64,000 nucleotides of DNA from Glaciimonas immobilis (GTDB taxonomy: Bacteria > Pseudomonadota > Gammaproteobacteria > Burkholderiales > Burkholderiaceae_D): contig NZ_JAAOZT010000002.1 of assembly GCF_011947285.1 (NCBI RefSeq), positions 744,001 through 808,000 of the forward strand, written 5' to 3'. The position numbers and the translations under genes are program-made. This document shows positions 54,940 to 64,000 of the stretch, one piece after another. Below the pieces are notes generated by a model. The model was not told the origin of the DNA and ran no database searches. It worked only from the letters and a program-made list of their open reading frames with translations. Position 1 is the stretch's first letter, and each line of letters opens with the position of its first letter.

Positions 54940-56082
54940 TTAAAAGCTGAAGCGTTTCATGAGGCCGATGGTCATTAGATCCACGTCGTTCCGATTTTGA
55001 AATGTCACTACTCGTCGGAAACTCGCGATCGCTTTCCAGTCGTTGCCCAGATCGCGGTCCAGCGCGATGGTGACCAGGCCCATGAGTCGCCAGTTATCGG
55101 ATTGGCGCTTATTGACCGCAAGATATGGGCCAGCACCAGCACTGATAGCCCAGTTTTCGTTGATTCGTTGCACGGTCCACTGTTGCGCGGCGACTCCTTG
55201 ACGATTCACGCGGACGCCATCATCGCCTTCCTTTATCGCCGAAAACGAGGTCGCCCATTGATTGGCGTAACTTTTTGCGTCCAGGGAGTAACCCGGACGT
55301 TTGCCGGGTCCCGATTGATTGGTCTGTGCAAAGCCACCCGTTGCGCCGAACCATATCGTACGCTTGAGTGCTTTGTTAGGTGGGTCTGAAGTTGCGGGTC
55401 CGATTTCTTTGCCGACGCCAATGAATAACGCATCCGACGAGGGGGCGCCGGGCATGAGTATATGGGTGTAGCCAGCCCGTAAATGAAGCCCGGACGAGGA
55501 TTTATCGAGGTCTATGAGCAGCGCCAAAGAGAACATGGCCCCGACGCGCGCATCGTCGATTTCCGTGCCGTTGATGGTGGTCCTGTTCATGCTGAAATAC
55601 GGCCCCATGCCAAATTCGGCGCTGAAGTCAGGGCGCAGACTTTTCCTAAGCACCACTTGCAGCGCGTAACCATCGCGATGGTTGTTATCAGGATGGCCCT
55701 CGTTGTAGTACACAACGTCAAACCGAGGCGCTTCGCCAGTTGGGATGTGTCCGCTCGAAACTAGTCCGAAAATATCGACAGGTTGTCCGAATCTGAGCTC
55801 TCCATCACGCCATCTCATCGGCTTGGCGTGATTGATACCAGATCCGTAAAGGATGCCATTTCCAAATGCGACCGAGGCGTAGCCTTTACTGTTGCTCGGC
55901 GACAGGTCCTCTACGGAAATGGGTGGTTTGCCAGCAGTGTTAGATTCAGCCGTCGCACCTTCAGCAATCTGGTCCGGCGTTAACCAGCAGATCAGTGCCC
56001 ATCCAAGAACAACGATAGGTGACATTCTTTTGTTGCTTCTGGACATGGCAGCCCCCGTGCGTTCACGCTGTACTTTTGACAA
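54940..56082 (-). CDS. Outer-membrane beta-barrel protein, unknown
   Basis: 380 residues (a start 12 residues in, MSRSNKRM, is also possible). It has a signal peptide (SPIVVLGWALICWLTPDQIAEG) and many alternating-hydrophobicity strands, and it ends in MKRFSF with the C-terminal phenylalanine typical of barrels. Features such as FSAEFGMGPYFSMNRTTING and ENWAISAGAGPYLAVNKR suggest a porin-like or lipid-A-deacylase-like barrel, but the family is not certain. Confidence 0.68.
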   Translation of the reverse strand: MSKVQRERTGAAMSRSNKRMSPIVVLGWALICWLTPDQIAEGATAESNTAGKPPISVEDLSPSNSKGYASVAFGNGILYGSGINHAKPMRWRDGELRFGQPVDIFGLVSSGHIPTGEAPRFDVVYYNEGHPDNNHRDGYALQVVLRKSLRPDFSAEFGMGPYFSMNRTTINGTEIDDARVGAMFSLALLIDLDKSSSGLHLRAGYTHILMPGAPSSDALFIGVGKEIGPATSDPPNKALKRTIWFGATGGFAQTNQSGPGKRPGYSLDAKSYANQWATSFSAIKEGDDGVRVNRQGVAAQQWTVQRINENWAISAGAGPYLAVNKRQSDNWRLMGLVTIALDRDLGNDWKAIASFRRVVTFQNRNDVDLMTIGLMKRFSF

Positions 56083-56220
56083 GTGAGTCCAAGTATGACG
56101 GGATTGTTCATCTTATCAAAGGTTCATCTGCTGCGTAACGCCCGCTTTGCACTTCGGCCTGTCAGTTTTGTTATGCTAGTCGATTCAGGGACTGAATCAT
56201 CCACTGAATACGTGACTGAG

Positions 56221-58371
56221 TTAGAACCGATAGCTAGCGCTTAAGCCAGCTAACCAGTTGCGCCCAGGTGCGCTCTCATAAAACTGGCTATTGGCCTGAT
56301 TAACAATGACAGATCCCACGTAGGAGTGGTCGAATAAATTATCCACGCGCGCAAATTCAGATATCGTCCATTTTCCAACTGCCTGCCGAAAAACTGCGCG
56401 CAAATTCATCAAGCCATATCCACCAGCGTAAGCCTTATTCACGTCGTTGGCAACGATACTGCCCGCCGCTCTTCCCTCCACCGCAAGCTCCAACGAATTG
56501 TCAGGTTTGCGCCACACCAGCTCAGCAAATAATCCTTGATCAGGGACGCCAGGTATCCGCCTGCCGCTGGCAACAGAGTATGAAGTCGACGCATTAGTCG
56601 CTGGATTAGTAACGGTTTGGGCGTAAGTCTGCGCAACCTTGGCATCCAGCAACGTGTAGGACACGTTCGCTTGCAGGTTATAAGGCAGGTTCACCTGCGT
56701 ACTGAGTTCCAATCCATCGCGACGCGTTTTTGGGGCATTCATATAGGATGATTTACCGCCGTTGCTGGCCGCAAGTACAATATCGTCAGTGGTTTCTGCA
56801 TGAAAAAGCGCAATTTTTACCAAAGCAGTTTTGGAGATTTCGCTTTTATAGCCAATTTCAACTTGTTTCGTCCTAGCCGCATTAAGCTTCATATTGCCGG
56901 TATTGGTTCCCCCGGAAGTGACGTAGCTGGGGCTGTAAATGATCTGATTCAATGTCGGTGTATCAAAGCCGGCACCATAAGACACATACACGTTAGCATT
57001 TTCCTGGACATAATATTGCGCCGATATCATGCCGGTCACCGCTTGGTAAGTGCGCGACCCCAATGAGGCCAGATTATTGTTACTGTCGGCGCTTAAGGTG
57101 ATTTCTGACTGACGTACGCCGGCGGTGAATGCCAAGCGGTCAGTCGGATGCAGCTCCCCTTGCAAATAGAAATCAAGATTGCGCGCCTCCATCGAATAAT
57201 CCTGATCTGTCGGTGCCACGCGCTGCTGGCCACCGACGTTTGAGTAGGTTAAGCGATGATCCCTGTTTTCGTTGGCATCGACGCCGGCCACCAGTTTTAA
57301 TGGCATGCCGCCGACATTCGCGGCGTGCAACCATTTGCTATCCATACCAAAAAAATCACGCTTAAGATTTATCACTCCATTTACCGCAGATGCAAGAAAT
57401 TGCGTGGTTTTGCGCTCACCACCATAGGGCGTAAAGGTGAGCGAGTCGGTCGCACTAATACGTTGATTGAGCGTTACGCCGACTTGGGTCTGATCGACAC
57501 TTTTGCGCGTAGCAAAAGCGTCGGCCCCGGTTCCTGCCCCGCGTGGATTTGTTTGTAATTGCGCGGCAGTCAGTCCTAGCGGATCAAGTGCTGTCAGATG
57601 GACGCGATTGGCGACTACCGTGACCGAAGTGTCTGGCGTTAATTTAAAACGCAACTTCGCATTTTCGTTATTCCTGTCAGCGGCGCTATGTTCGCGATAG
57701 CCATCGGTATGCAGCGCACCGGCGTCCAATAGGTAGTTGATACCGTTTTCATCGCCGTCGATTTTGACGCCATATTTGCGCTGGCCAAACGAACCTGACG
57801 AAAAATACGGCATCACTTCCGCCCCCGGCTTGCCGTTTTCTGTAAAAACGTTTATGACGCCGCCCGCAGAATTGCCATAAAGCACAGAAAATGGACCGCG
57901 CATGACTTCGATATGATCCGCGGAAGCCAGATCAATATGAGAAATCTGACCCTGTCCGTCAGCTGCAGTGCCCGGTATTCCATCGACAAATATTTTGATG
58001 CCACGCGCACCGAACGCCGAGTTGGCACCAAAACCTCTAGAAGAAATTAGCAGATCCTGTGCATAGTTTTGACGATTGAGCGCAAAAATTCCGGGTGTTC
58101 GCGCAAGCGGTTCTGACATATTTTGTTCAGCCGTACCGTCGTGAATCTGTCTAGCGTTCACCACATCAATTGACGCAGCAGTGTCCATAACGCTTTGCTC
58201 GCTCCGACTGGCCGAGACCACGACTTCTTGAAGCGATTGCCCGGGGCCGTCAGCTGCGATACTCATAGTACAAAATGTGCTGAGCACCCCTAGCGAAGCT
58301 AAAACAAATGGCGAAGTCCTTGGGGTTTTTTTAGGAAAGAATGGTGAGCTAGCAGGCGAACGCAAAAACAT
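56221..58371 (-). CDS. TonB-dependent outer-membrane receptor
   Basis: A 716-residue receptor. A signal peptide is followed by a TonB-box-like EVVVSASRSEQSVMDTAASI, the plug domain (ISSRGFGANSAFGARGIKIF, VEVMRGPFSVLYGNSAGGVI) and a 22-strand barrel ending SASYRF. It imports an iron chelate, cobalamin or similar ligand using TonB energy. No ferric-uptake genes are adjacent, so the ligand is unknown. The 350 bases upstream hold only promoter-sized sequence. Confidence 0.9.
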   Translation of the reverse strand: MFLRSPASSPFFPKKTPRTSPFVLASLGVLSTFCTMSIAADGPGQSLQEVVVSASRSEQSVMDTAASIDVVNARQIHDGTAEQNMSEPLARTPGIFALNRQNYAQDLLISSRGFGANSAFGARGIKIFVDGIPGTAADGQGQISHIDLASADHIEVMRGPFSVLYGNSAGGVINVFTENGKPGAEVMPYFSSGSFGQRKYGVKIDGDENGINYLLDAGALHTDGYREHSAADRNNENAKLRFKLTPDTSVTVVANRVHLTALDPLGLTAAQLQTNPRGAGTGADAFATRKSVDQTQVGVTLNQRISATDSLTFTPYGGERKTTQFLASAVNGVINLKRDFFGMDSKWLHAANVGGMPLKLVAGVDANENRDHRLTYSNVGGQQRVAPTDQDYSMEARNLDFYLQGELHPTDRLAFTAGVRQSEITLSADSNNNLASLGSRTYQAVTGMISAQYYVQENANVYVSYGAGFDTPTLNQIIYSPSYVTSGGTNTGNMKLNAARTKQVEIGYKSEISKTALVKIALFHAETTDDIVLAASNGGKSSYMNAPKTRRDGLELSTQVNLPYNLQANVSYTLLDAKVAQTYAQTVTNPATNASTSYSVASGRRIPGVPDQGLFAELVWRKPDNSLELAVEGRAAGSIVANDVNKAYAGGYGLMNLRAVFRQAVGKWTISEFARVDNLFDHSYVGSVIVNQANSQFYESAPGRNWLAGLSASYRF

Positions 58372-58788
58372 TTTACATACTCTTTAAGGGAGCATCCGCC
58401 AGGAGCCGCAGATCAATCTTTGAAGATTCAGCGTCACCGGCAGATGTACAACAATTATTATAAAAAAAAGAAATTATCACTAAACATACACCAACGAGTT
58501 CGCAAATACGGATCGCGCCGTGGGACGCAATCGGTATAAGTTTTTATTGCCACGCGAAAACATCGTGGCCCGGTTCTAATCAGAAACCATAATTAATACT
58601 CCACCAGCCCTCAAGCAGATAATATTATTGAAAAATGCCGTGCTGCCGTGAAAGTAAACGCCTGATTTATGCTTATCTTTACGCTATTATCAACAAAGTA
58701 ACGCTGCTGCAGTATATCTGTATTCGATATGTTTTCTACGGATGCAAAAGTTAATCGTCATCATTGGTTTATGAATTATGGAGACACA
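58372..58788. other. Divergent intergenic region (receptor / diguanylate cyclase)
   Basis: About 415 bases between the TonB receptor gene and the cyclase gene. AT-rich, with no gene I can support. It should carry both promoters. The 58729 start of the longer cyclase frame is not favoured. Confidence 0.4.
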
Positions 58789-59850
58789 ATGAAAAATAAA
58801 AATGCCGCTGAGCAAGTCGCGAAAAATATATTGAAAAATGAGGAAGACCGTAGTTTCGCCATTCGTCTGATGCAACACCTCGTCGTGCCCACCTTTGTTC
58901 TGGATCCCCAGTGCAAAGTGGTGATATGGAATATCGCTTGCGAGCGGCTTACTGGCATTGCGGCGAGTGAAATGATCGGCACGTCAAATCATTGGCGGGG
59001 ATTCTATTCGGCACCGCGACCTTGTCTGGCAGACCTCATCGTTCACGAGCGGACCAGCGATGTGAACAATCTGTATATATGGAACAAAAATATTGAAAAA
59101 GTCCCCAACGGGCTTTATGCGGAGAACTGGTGCGTCATGCCACAACTCGGCATAAGACGCTATCTGGCGATTGATGCTGGCCCAATTTATGATGAAACCG
59201 GACGTTTGATATCGGTCGTTGAAACACTACGTGACATGACCGTCCAGAAGGAAGCGCAAGATGCCCTAAAGGATCTTGCGACCCGAGATGGTCTGACCGG
59301 TATCGCAAACCGCCGTAGTTTTGACGAGGCGCTGGACAGTCAGTGGAGCCGCGCGCTACGTAAATCTGATCCATTGACATTGTTGATGGTCGATGTCGAT
59401 AATTTTAAGCAATACAACGACCGTTTTGGCCATCAAGCTGGCGATGACTGCCTCAAGCGGGTCGCCACAGCTATGGCCAACACGCCATTGCGCGCCTATG
59501 ATCTGGTCGCACGTTATGGCGGCGAAGAATTCGCCGTCATCTTGCCGGGAGTGACCAGCGATGGTGCTCAGGCAGTGGCAGAGCGCATTCGTGCCGCCGT
59601 CGAGCAACTGAGTATTGCTGATACGTCAGGTGGATTTGTGACGGTTAGTGTCGGCGCTGCAACAGTCAACGCCATCGCAGGTTGCTATCCAGGGCAATTA
59701 GTCGCGGCTGCCGATGCTTCGCTTTACCAAGCCAAGCATCGCGGGCGTAATCGGGTTGTTGCCATGAACGTTGATACGATGGATTCGATTGAGACGCTGC
59801 CCAACGAATTTATAAGTGACGTATACGGAGACTCTAACGCGAGCCGTTGA
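58789..59850 (+). CDS. PAS-GGDEF diguanylate cyclase
   Basis: 353 residues from ATG 58789, which follows GGAG; an upstream ATG at 58729 would add 20. The N-terminal PAS/PAC domain (PTFVLDPQCKVVIWNIACER, ISVVETLRDMTVQKEA) is followed by a GGDEF domain with DGLTGIANRRSFDEAL and the active site RYGGEEFAVILPG. The inhibitory-site RxxD (RAYD, five residues before GGEEF) is present. It synthesises c-di-GMP in response to a PAS-bound signal. Cytosolic, no membrane helix. Confidence 0.92.
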   Translation: MKNKNAAEQVAKNILKNEEDRSFAIRLMQHLVVPTFVLDPQCKVVIWNIACERLTGIAASEMIGTSNHWRGFYSAPRPCLADLIVHERTSDVNNLYIWNKNIEKVPNGLYAENWCVMPQLGIRRYLAIDAGPIYDETGRLISVVETLRDMTVQKEAQDALKDLATRDGLTGIANRRSFDEALDSQWSRALRKSDPLTLLMVDVDNFKQYNDRFGHQAGDDCLKRVATAMANTPLRAYDLVARYGGEEFAVILPGVTSDGAQAVAERIRAAVEQLSIADTSGGFVTVSVGAATVNAIAGCYPGQLVAAADASLYQAKHRGRNRVVAMNVDTMDSIETLPNEFISDVYGDSNASR

Positions 59851-59993
59851 ACCGAATATGGTAAGCATGAGCTGCTCTAAAATCTTCAGTAGCTAGCCAA
59901 CGCGCTGGTAACGCGCTTGCGCTCAGCGCATAAACGCCTATTGTTATGTAGTGCACTTAGGAAATATTGGATTCTAAACAAGGAGAATAATAG

Positions 59994-60173
59994 ATGAAAA
60001 TTCTGCTGTTGCTGCCCTTCATCGGTTTGCTTTGGATTCCGTTTTATAACAAGGAACTTCCCGCGCTACTCGGCTTTCCCTTCTTTTACTGGTATCAACT
60101 GCTTTGGGTTCCCATCACTGCTCTCCTGATCTGGATCGTCTATCGACATGGTCTTGCAAAAGGAGATAAATAA
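59994..60173 (+). CDS. DUF3311 small membrane subunit of symporter
   Basis: A 59-residue protein with two helices (KILLLLPFIGLLWIPFY, YQLLWVPITALLIWIVYRHG). DUF3311 genes sit directly upstream of SSS-family transporters. The ribosome-binding site AAGGAG is clear, and its stop overlaps the transporter start by one base (TAATG). Too short for ordinary cut-offs but well supported. Confidence 0.87.
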   Translation: MKILLLLPFIGLLWIPFYNKELPALLGFPFFYWYQLLWVPITALLIWIVYRHGLAKGDK

Positions 60174-61669
60174 TGGACGGCCAAATCCACTGGACAGCGC
60201 TAGCGGTCTTTGTTTTCTTCTTTGCACTTGTGACGGTGATGGGATTTTTGGCATCACGCTGGCAAACTGGCGGTACCAAAAAAGAAGCGCATCTTGATGA
60301 ATGGGGACTGGGCGGTCGCAATTTCGGCACCTGGATTACGTGGTTTTTGGTAGGCGGAGACTTCTATACCGCCTACACGGTGATCGCGGTGCCGGCGCTG
60401 GTGTATGCCGTTGGTGCTTATGGTTTCTTTGCCCTGCCCTACACTATTCTGGTCTATCCGATCGTGTTTTTGATCATGCCTAAACTGTGGCATGAGGCGC
60501 AGAAAGCCGGTCATGTCACGGCAGCGGATGTGGTGTACGGTCGTTATCAATCGCGTCCTCTGGAGCTGGCAATTGCCGTCACCGGCGTGGTCGCGACCAT
60601 GCCGTACATTGCCCTTCAACTGGTGGGTATGGAAGTCGTTATCAAGGCCCTGGGTCTGACCGGCGAACTGCCACTTGCGGCGGCTTTTATCATCCTTGCG
60701 CTCTACACCTACTCTGCTGGTTTGCGGGCACCCGCGCTCATTGCTTTTGTCAAAGATTTGATGATTTACATTGTGGTATTGGTGGCGGTGGTTCTGGTAC
60801 CGTCCAAGCTTGGTGGATATGGCCATGTATTCCAGGCAGCGGGCGATGCATTTGCTGCTAAAGGCGGGGCTACCGGTCTGATTCTGCATCCTGCGCAGAT
60901 GTTGCCGTATGCCAGTTTGGCGATTGGTTCCGCTTTGGCCGCGTTCATGTACCCCCACACCCTCACCGGCATTTTTGCAGCTAAAAGCGCAGACACGATA
61001 CGCAAAAATGCGGTGTTCCTGCCAGCTTACACGGTGTTGTTAGGCTTGATCGCGTTACTCGGTTATATGGCTTATGCGGCCAATTTGCCGATCAAGAACA
61101 ACAATGACGTGGTGCCCGCGCTATTCAATGCATTGTTCCCACCGTGGTTTGCAGGCTTTGCGTTTGCGGCCATTGCGATTGGCGCGTTAGTACCAGCAGC
61201 GGTGATGTCGATTGGTGCAGCCAATTTATTTACACGTAACTTCTGGAAAGCTTACGTGCAACCGGACGTCACACCCGCTGGCGAAGCAAAGGTAGCAAAG
61301 ATTGTATCGCTGGTGGTCAAGGTCGGCGCATTGGTATTCATCCTGTTTTTGCCTACCAAATTTGCGCTCGATTTACAGTTACTAGGCGGAGTCTGGATAT
61401 TGCAAACGTTTCCTGCAGTAGTTTTCGGTCTTTTCTTTGGCTGGTTCCGCGGGCCTGCGCTATTGACCGGATGGGCTGTCGGACTTGCAGGTGGAAGTTG
61501 GCTCGCATTTTCGGATGGTATCAAGCCTGTGCACACCTTTTTAATCAACGGCACTAATTTCACGATTTATACCGGTCTTATTGCTTTAGTGCTGAATATC
61601 GCGGTGGCATCCATCGTGCAAATTGCGTTGAGTAAAAAGGCCACGCCTGAAAGTCGTCCGGCCTCCTGA
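60173..61669 (+). CDS. Sodium:solute symporter (SSS family, MctP-like)
   Basis: A 498-residue protein with about 13 hydrophobic helices and the SSS signature region (GGRNFGTWITWFLVGGDFYTAY). The sequence resembles monocarboxylate transporters of the MctP branch, which take up pyruvate, lactate, acetate or propionate with sodium or protons. It is translationally coupled to the DUF3311 gene. The substrate is inferred only. Confidence 0.88.
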   Translation: MDGQIHWTALAVFVFFFALVTVMGFLASRWQTGGTKKEAHLDEWGLGGRNFGTWITWFLVGGDFYTAYTVIAVPALVYAVGAYGFFALPYTILVYPIVFLIMPKLWHEAQKAGHVTAADVVYGRYQSRPLELAIAVTGVVATMPYIALQLVGMEVVIKALGLTGELPLAAAFIILALYTYSAGLRAPALIAFVKDLMIYIVVLVAVVLVPSKLGGYGHVFQAAGDAFAAKGGATGLILHPAQMLPYASLAIGSALAAFMYPHTLTGIFAAKSADTIRKNAVFLPAYTVLLGLIALLGYMAYAANLPIKNNNDVVPALFNALFPPWFAGFAFAAIAIGALVPAAVMSIGAANLFTRNFWKAYVQPDVTPAGEAKVAKIVSLVVKVGALVFILFLPTKFALDLQLLGGVWILQTFPAVVFGLFFGWFRGPALLTGWAVGLAGGSWLAFSDGIKPVHTFLINGTNFTIYTGLIALVLNIAVASIVQIALSKKATPESRPAS

Positions 61670-61833
61670 GGTAGGTAAATTACCAGCGTCAAACCCGTTT
61701 TTGCGAGTAACGCCCAGTCTGGATTGGACTCGGGCGTCTTGCCATGCCCGGTGATGAAGATCGCCCCCTGGCTCCAGTCGCGATGCGTCAGCCGAATTCC
61801 GAGCGACGACGGCGCTGCCAGCCCACTACTAGT
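61666..61833 (-). pseudogene. Uroporphyrinogen-III C-methyltransferase fragment
   Basis: Minus-strand sequence encodes TSSGLAAPSSLGIRLTHRDW, SQGAIFITGHGKTPESNPDW and ALLAKTGLTLVIYLPQ, matching an internal piece of SUMT (CobA/CysG C-terminal domain; GIPLTHRD, FVTGH, DWxxLA...TLVIYM). Both ends are lost and it overlaps the end of the transporter gene. A gene fossil. Confidence 0.75.
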
Positions 61834-61913
61834 CCCATCCAAGAGGTACAAAGTTAACGACCGTAAATGTCGTAATAGTGTAGCGATGCTCTCCACCAGG
61901 ACGAGTTAAAATA

Positions 61914-62279
61914 TTATTCTAGCAGCAACTTAACGATTTTTCGGTCAACAGGAATTTCGAAGCCCACTACTCCACTGCGCGTTTCATGCCCTGTCATTCG
62001 CTTATTAATCAGTCCACGATCAATTAGGCCAGCTGAATAGCGAGCACCTTTCCCATCAATTGCAACAAAATCTCGCCCACTCAGATTTTTGGCTTTTTCG
62101 CTTTTATTGTAAATGATTACCAGGTACGTATACTGTCCGTGAGCAGAATCAATTCGATGGTTTTTGGCGGTCATTTCCATTTCCGCGCGCTGACTTTCTG
62201 TGATAACCGTATTATTTTCAGCATGAGCCGTAGAAAAAAACAAACAAATAAGAGCAGCGTACAGAAAGCGGGATTTCAT
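61914..62279 (-). CDS. Exported hypothetical protein
   Basis: A 121-residue protein with a signal peptide (ALICLFFSTAHAE). The mature part is polar with a beta-rich core (QYTYLVIIYNKSEKAKNL, HETRSGVVGFEIP) resembling small periplasmic immunoglobulin-like domains. I cannot name the family. It stands alone, between a gene fossil and a small relic. Confidence 0.7.
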   Translation of the reverse strand: MKSRFLYAALICLFFSTAHAENNTVITESQRAEMEMTAKNHRIDSAHGQYTYLVIIYNKSEKAKNLSGRDFVAIDGKGARYSAGLIDRGLINKRMTGHETRSGVVGFEIPVDRKIVKLLLE

Positions 62280-62322
62280 TATATCTAACCTGTTCGGGAT
62301 AAGAAGAGCGACATGGAGAGTT

Positions 62323-62449
62323 TATTAATTACCAAATATTGGCGAGTCCATTGAAATTATTAGAAGAAGCCAAAGCTATAGGGGCCCGGTGGGATCGGCA
62401 ACAACAATCTTGGTATGTTCCAATCAACAATCTGCAATTATTGATATAG
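62323..62449 (+). pseudogene. DUF5710-like fragment (plasmid-primase-type motif)
   Basis: A short frame with no clear start encodes LLEEAKAIGARWDRQQQSWYVP then a stop at 62447-62449. This is the core of the DUF5710 motif (EAKALGARWD...WYVP) found in plasmid TraC-type primases and related mobile-element proteins. Only the motif survives. Confidence 0.5.
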
Positions 62450-62636
62450 ACGTAGCACAATAACACAGCACAAACGATTGGGACGACTGTAAATGTCGCA
62501 TATTGTATGCTTCGCTCCCACCAGGCCAACAATGCGAGCGCTTGCTTTGGCATAGCAAATGATTGCCGGATTGACCAGGTCGTCCACCACATCTCAGGGG
62601 AAATTTGCACAAAAGGTAAGCGCGAATGCTGGTCGG

Positions 62637-64000
62637 TTATTGCGCCAAATCAACATGTTGAAATTCATACTCACTGAATACCGACATTTTGAACCCGATT
62701 ACGTTTTTACGGATGGCAGCGTACCGTACTGCGTGAGCGATGGTGATCCACGGGGCTTCTTCATGCACGATCACCTGCGCTTTTTCATACAGCGCGGCGC
62801 GCTCTGCCTGACGCGGGGTGCGCTTAGCTTGCTGGATCAAGGTCTCGAAGGCAGGATTGCACCAGCGTGCTTTATTACCGCCGCCTGGAATCGCATCACA
62901 ACCTAACAAAGTCGCAAAAAAATTGTCTGGATCGCCATTGTCGCCGTTCCATCCGTACATCATTACCTGTTGTTCACCTTGATTACTGCGCTTGATGTAC
63001 TCCGCCCAGTCGTAGGTGACCAGCCTTGCCCTGATCCCGATTTTAGCCCAGTCTGCCTGCATAAGCTCTGCCATGCGCTTGCCATTGGGGTTGTAGGGAC
63101 GGGTCGCGGATAGGTACCACAAATCAATATCCGCGCCGTTCGGATAGCCTGCCTTGGTCAACAGCGCCTTCGCTTTCACGAGATCAAAAGCATCGTCCAC
63201 AACCTTGTCGTTATAGGACCAGAGCGTGGGCGGAATTGGATTTTTAGCCAATACGCCTGCGCCTTGAAAAACGATCTTCAATATCGCCTGCTTATCGGTC
63301 GCCATCCTCAGCGCCTGGCGGACTAATTTATTGTCAAATGGCTTTTTATCGACATTAAAGGCAACGTAGCCCACGTTTAGGCCTTCTTTGCTGAGTAAAG
63401 TGAATGCAGGATTGGCTTTGATCAAAGGAATATCCGCCGGTTTCGGCAGGGTCATTACCTGACATTCATTGGCGTTGAGTTTGGCGTACCTGACAGAAGC
63501 ATCCGGTGTAATGGCAAAAATCAGGTAATCAATTTTTGGACGCCCGCCCCAATAACCATCGAATGCCTTGTAACGAATAACGGCATCCTTTTGATAGGAG
63601 ACAAACTGAAACGGTCCAGTACCAACCGGCTCGCGATTGATGACATCTTGCAGGCCCAGCGTCTTCATCTTTTCGGCATATTCCGCCGACATGATAGACG
63701 TGAAATCCATGCCAAGATTAGCGATAAACGGGGCCTCAGGATGCTTGAGCGTGAATACCACTGTGTAGTCGTCGCGCTTCTCCACTTTATCGATGATTTT
63801 ATCCATTCCCATGTCCAGATAGTACGCAAAGCTTTGCCCGGACGGCAGTTGATGGAAAGGATGGTGAGGGTCACCCATGCGGTTAAAGGAGAACAATACA
63901 TCATCGGCATTAAAATCACGCGAGGGCTTAAAGCGCGCATTACTTTGAAACTTAACGCCACGCCTTAAATTAAAAGTATAAGTTAAACCATCTTCAGAAG
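62637..64000 (-). CDS. ABC transporter dipeptide/oligopeptide-binding protein (partial)
   Basis: The 3' part of an SBP family 5 protein; the frame is open to the window edge, so the start lies beyond 64000. It shows SFNRMGDPHHPFHQLPSG, INREPVGTGPFQFVSY, NVGYVAFNVDKKPFDN, RQALRMATDKQAIL and DWAEYIKRSNQGE, typical of DppA-like periplasmic binding proteins. At least 454 residues are seen of an expected 530. It captures peptides (or heme) for an ABC importer. The permease genes are not in the window. Confidence 0.93.
   Translation of the reverse strand, partial: SEDGLTYTFNLRRGVKFQSNARFKPSRDFNADDVLFSFNRMGDPHHPFHQLPSGQSFAYYLDMGMDKIIDKVEKRDDYTVVFTLKHPEAPFIANLGMDFTSIMSAEYAEKMKTLGLQDVINREPVGTGPFQFVSYQKDAVIRYKAFDGYWGGRPKIDYLIFAITPDASVRYAKLNANECQVMTLPKPADIPLIKANPAFTLLSKEGLNVGYVAFNVDKKPFDNKLVRQALRMATDKQAILKIVFQGAGVLAKNPIPPTLWSYNDKVVDDAFDLVKAKALLTKAGYPNGADIDLWYLSATRPYNPNGKRMAELMQADWAKIGIRARLVTYDWAEYIKRSNQGEQQVMMYGWNGDNGDPDNFFATLLGCDAIPGGGNKARWCNPAFETLIQQAKRTPRQAERAALYEKAQVIVHEEAPWITIAHAVRYAAIRKNVIGFKMSVFSEYEFQHVDLAQ

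Noticed and set aside
60254-60958. 234-codon minus-strand open frame inside the symporter gene
   Set aside because: Antisense to a clear SSS transporter; composition rich in H, R and Q is typical of shadow frames.

Overview
The window is one contiguous piece of a betaproteobacterial chromosome, most probably Oxalobacteraceae (a moderate-GC relative of Glaciimonas, Collimonas or Herminiimonas). This is inferred from the prpB-prpC-acnD-prpF methylcitrate cluster, the yicC / Ser-Thr kinase / PP2C / rph / rdgB / hemW order, and protein sequences typical of Burkholderiales. No database search was possible, so all family names come from recognised motifs.

Layout. 1-5.5 kb: propionate catabolism (2-methylcitrate cycle). 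5.8-11.7 kb: housekeeping block (yicC on the minus strand; kinase, frameshifted PP2C phosphatase, RNase PH, RdgB and HemW on the plus strand). 11.77-19.85 kb: tRNA-Ser(UGA) and an integrated genomic island bounded by 113-bp direct repeats of the tRNA 3' end plus its terminator. The island carries an integrase, a DUF4224 protein, small phage-like genes, a frameshifted adenine methylase, a MarR/tautomerase pair, a solitary TIR-like (CAP12/Pycsar-type) protein and several intact and decayed toxin-antitoxin loci. 19.85-21.2 kb: relics of a second related island. 21.4-27.4 kb: ordinary chromosomal genes (Gcr membrane protein, secreted chorismate mutase, DeoR regulator, OBAP/DUF1264 lipoprotein, PaaI thioesterase). 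27.6-30 kb: a KfrA-like coiled-coil DNA-binding protein divergent from a tyrosine recombinase, with a dif-like perfect palindrome between them. 30-31.9 kb: phosphoethanolamine transferase. 32.9-37.5 kb: mercury resistance (merR divergent from merT-merP-merA, a second MerA-like reductase and a Met-rich peptide). 37.9-42 kb: sulfide/persulfide handling (DUF442 phosphatase-like protein, SqrR/BigR-type repressor, SQR-like flavoprotein, permease fragment, persulfide dioxygenase).

42.27-48.65 kb: a filamentous (inovirus-type) prophage of about 6.3 kb. It has a repressor, ssDNA-binding protein, coat proteins, adsorption protein, a pVI-like protein, Zot/pI and an HUH Rep. It lies between two dif-like XerC/XerD sites, which suggests this part of the chromosome is near the replication terminus. 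A fragment of an earlier phage copy lies just outside the left site. 48.7-51.3 kb: decayed genes and a SCO1 protein. 51.3-64 kb: acetolactate synthase large subunit with a divergent Lrp regulator, an SDR, two outer-membrane proteins, a PAS-GGDEF diguanylate cyclase, a DUF3311/SSS monocarboxylate-type transporter pair, a uroporphyrinogen methyltransferase relic and the 3' part of a dipeptide-binding protein gene.

The main leads are: (1) the recombinase/KfrA module with its own dif-like palindrome; (2) the tRNA-Ser island with matching integrase arm-site repeats and tandem relics; (3) the dif-integrated filamentous phage with mini-ORFs missed by length cut-offs, including a 19-residue hydrophobic peptide overlapping the adsorption gene; (4) the solitary TIR-like candidate defence protein. 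Many genes are frameshifted or truncated. The two PP2C frameshifts are both in homopolymers and may be sequencing errors.
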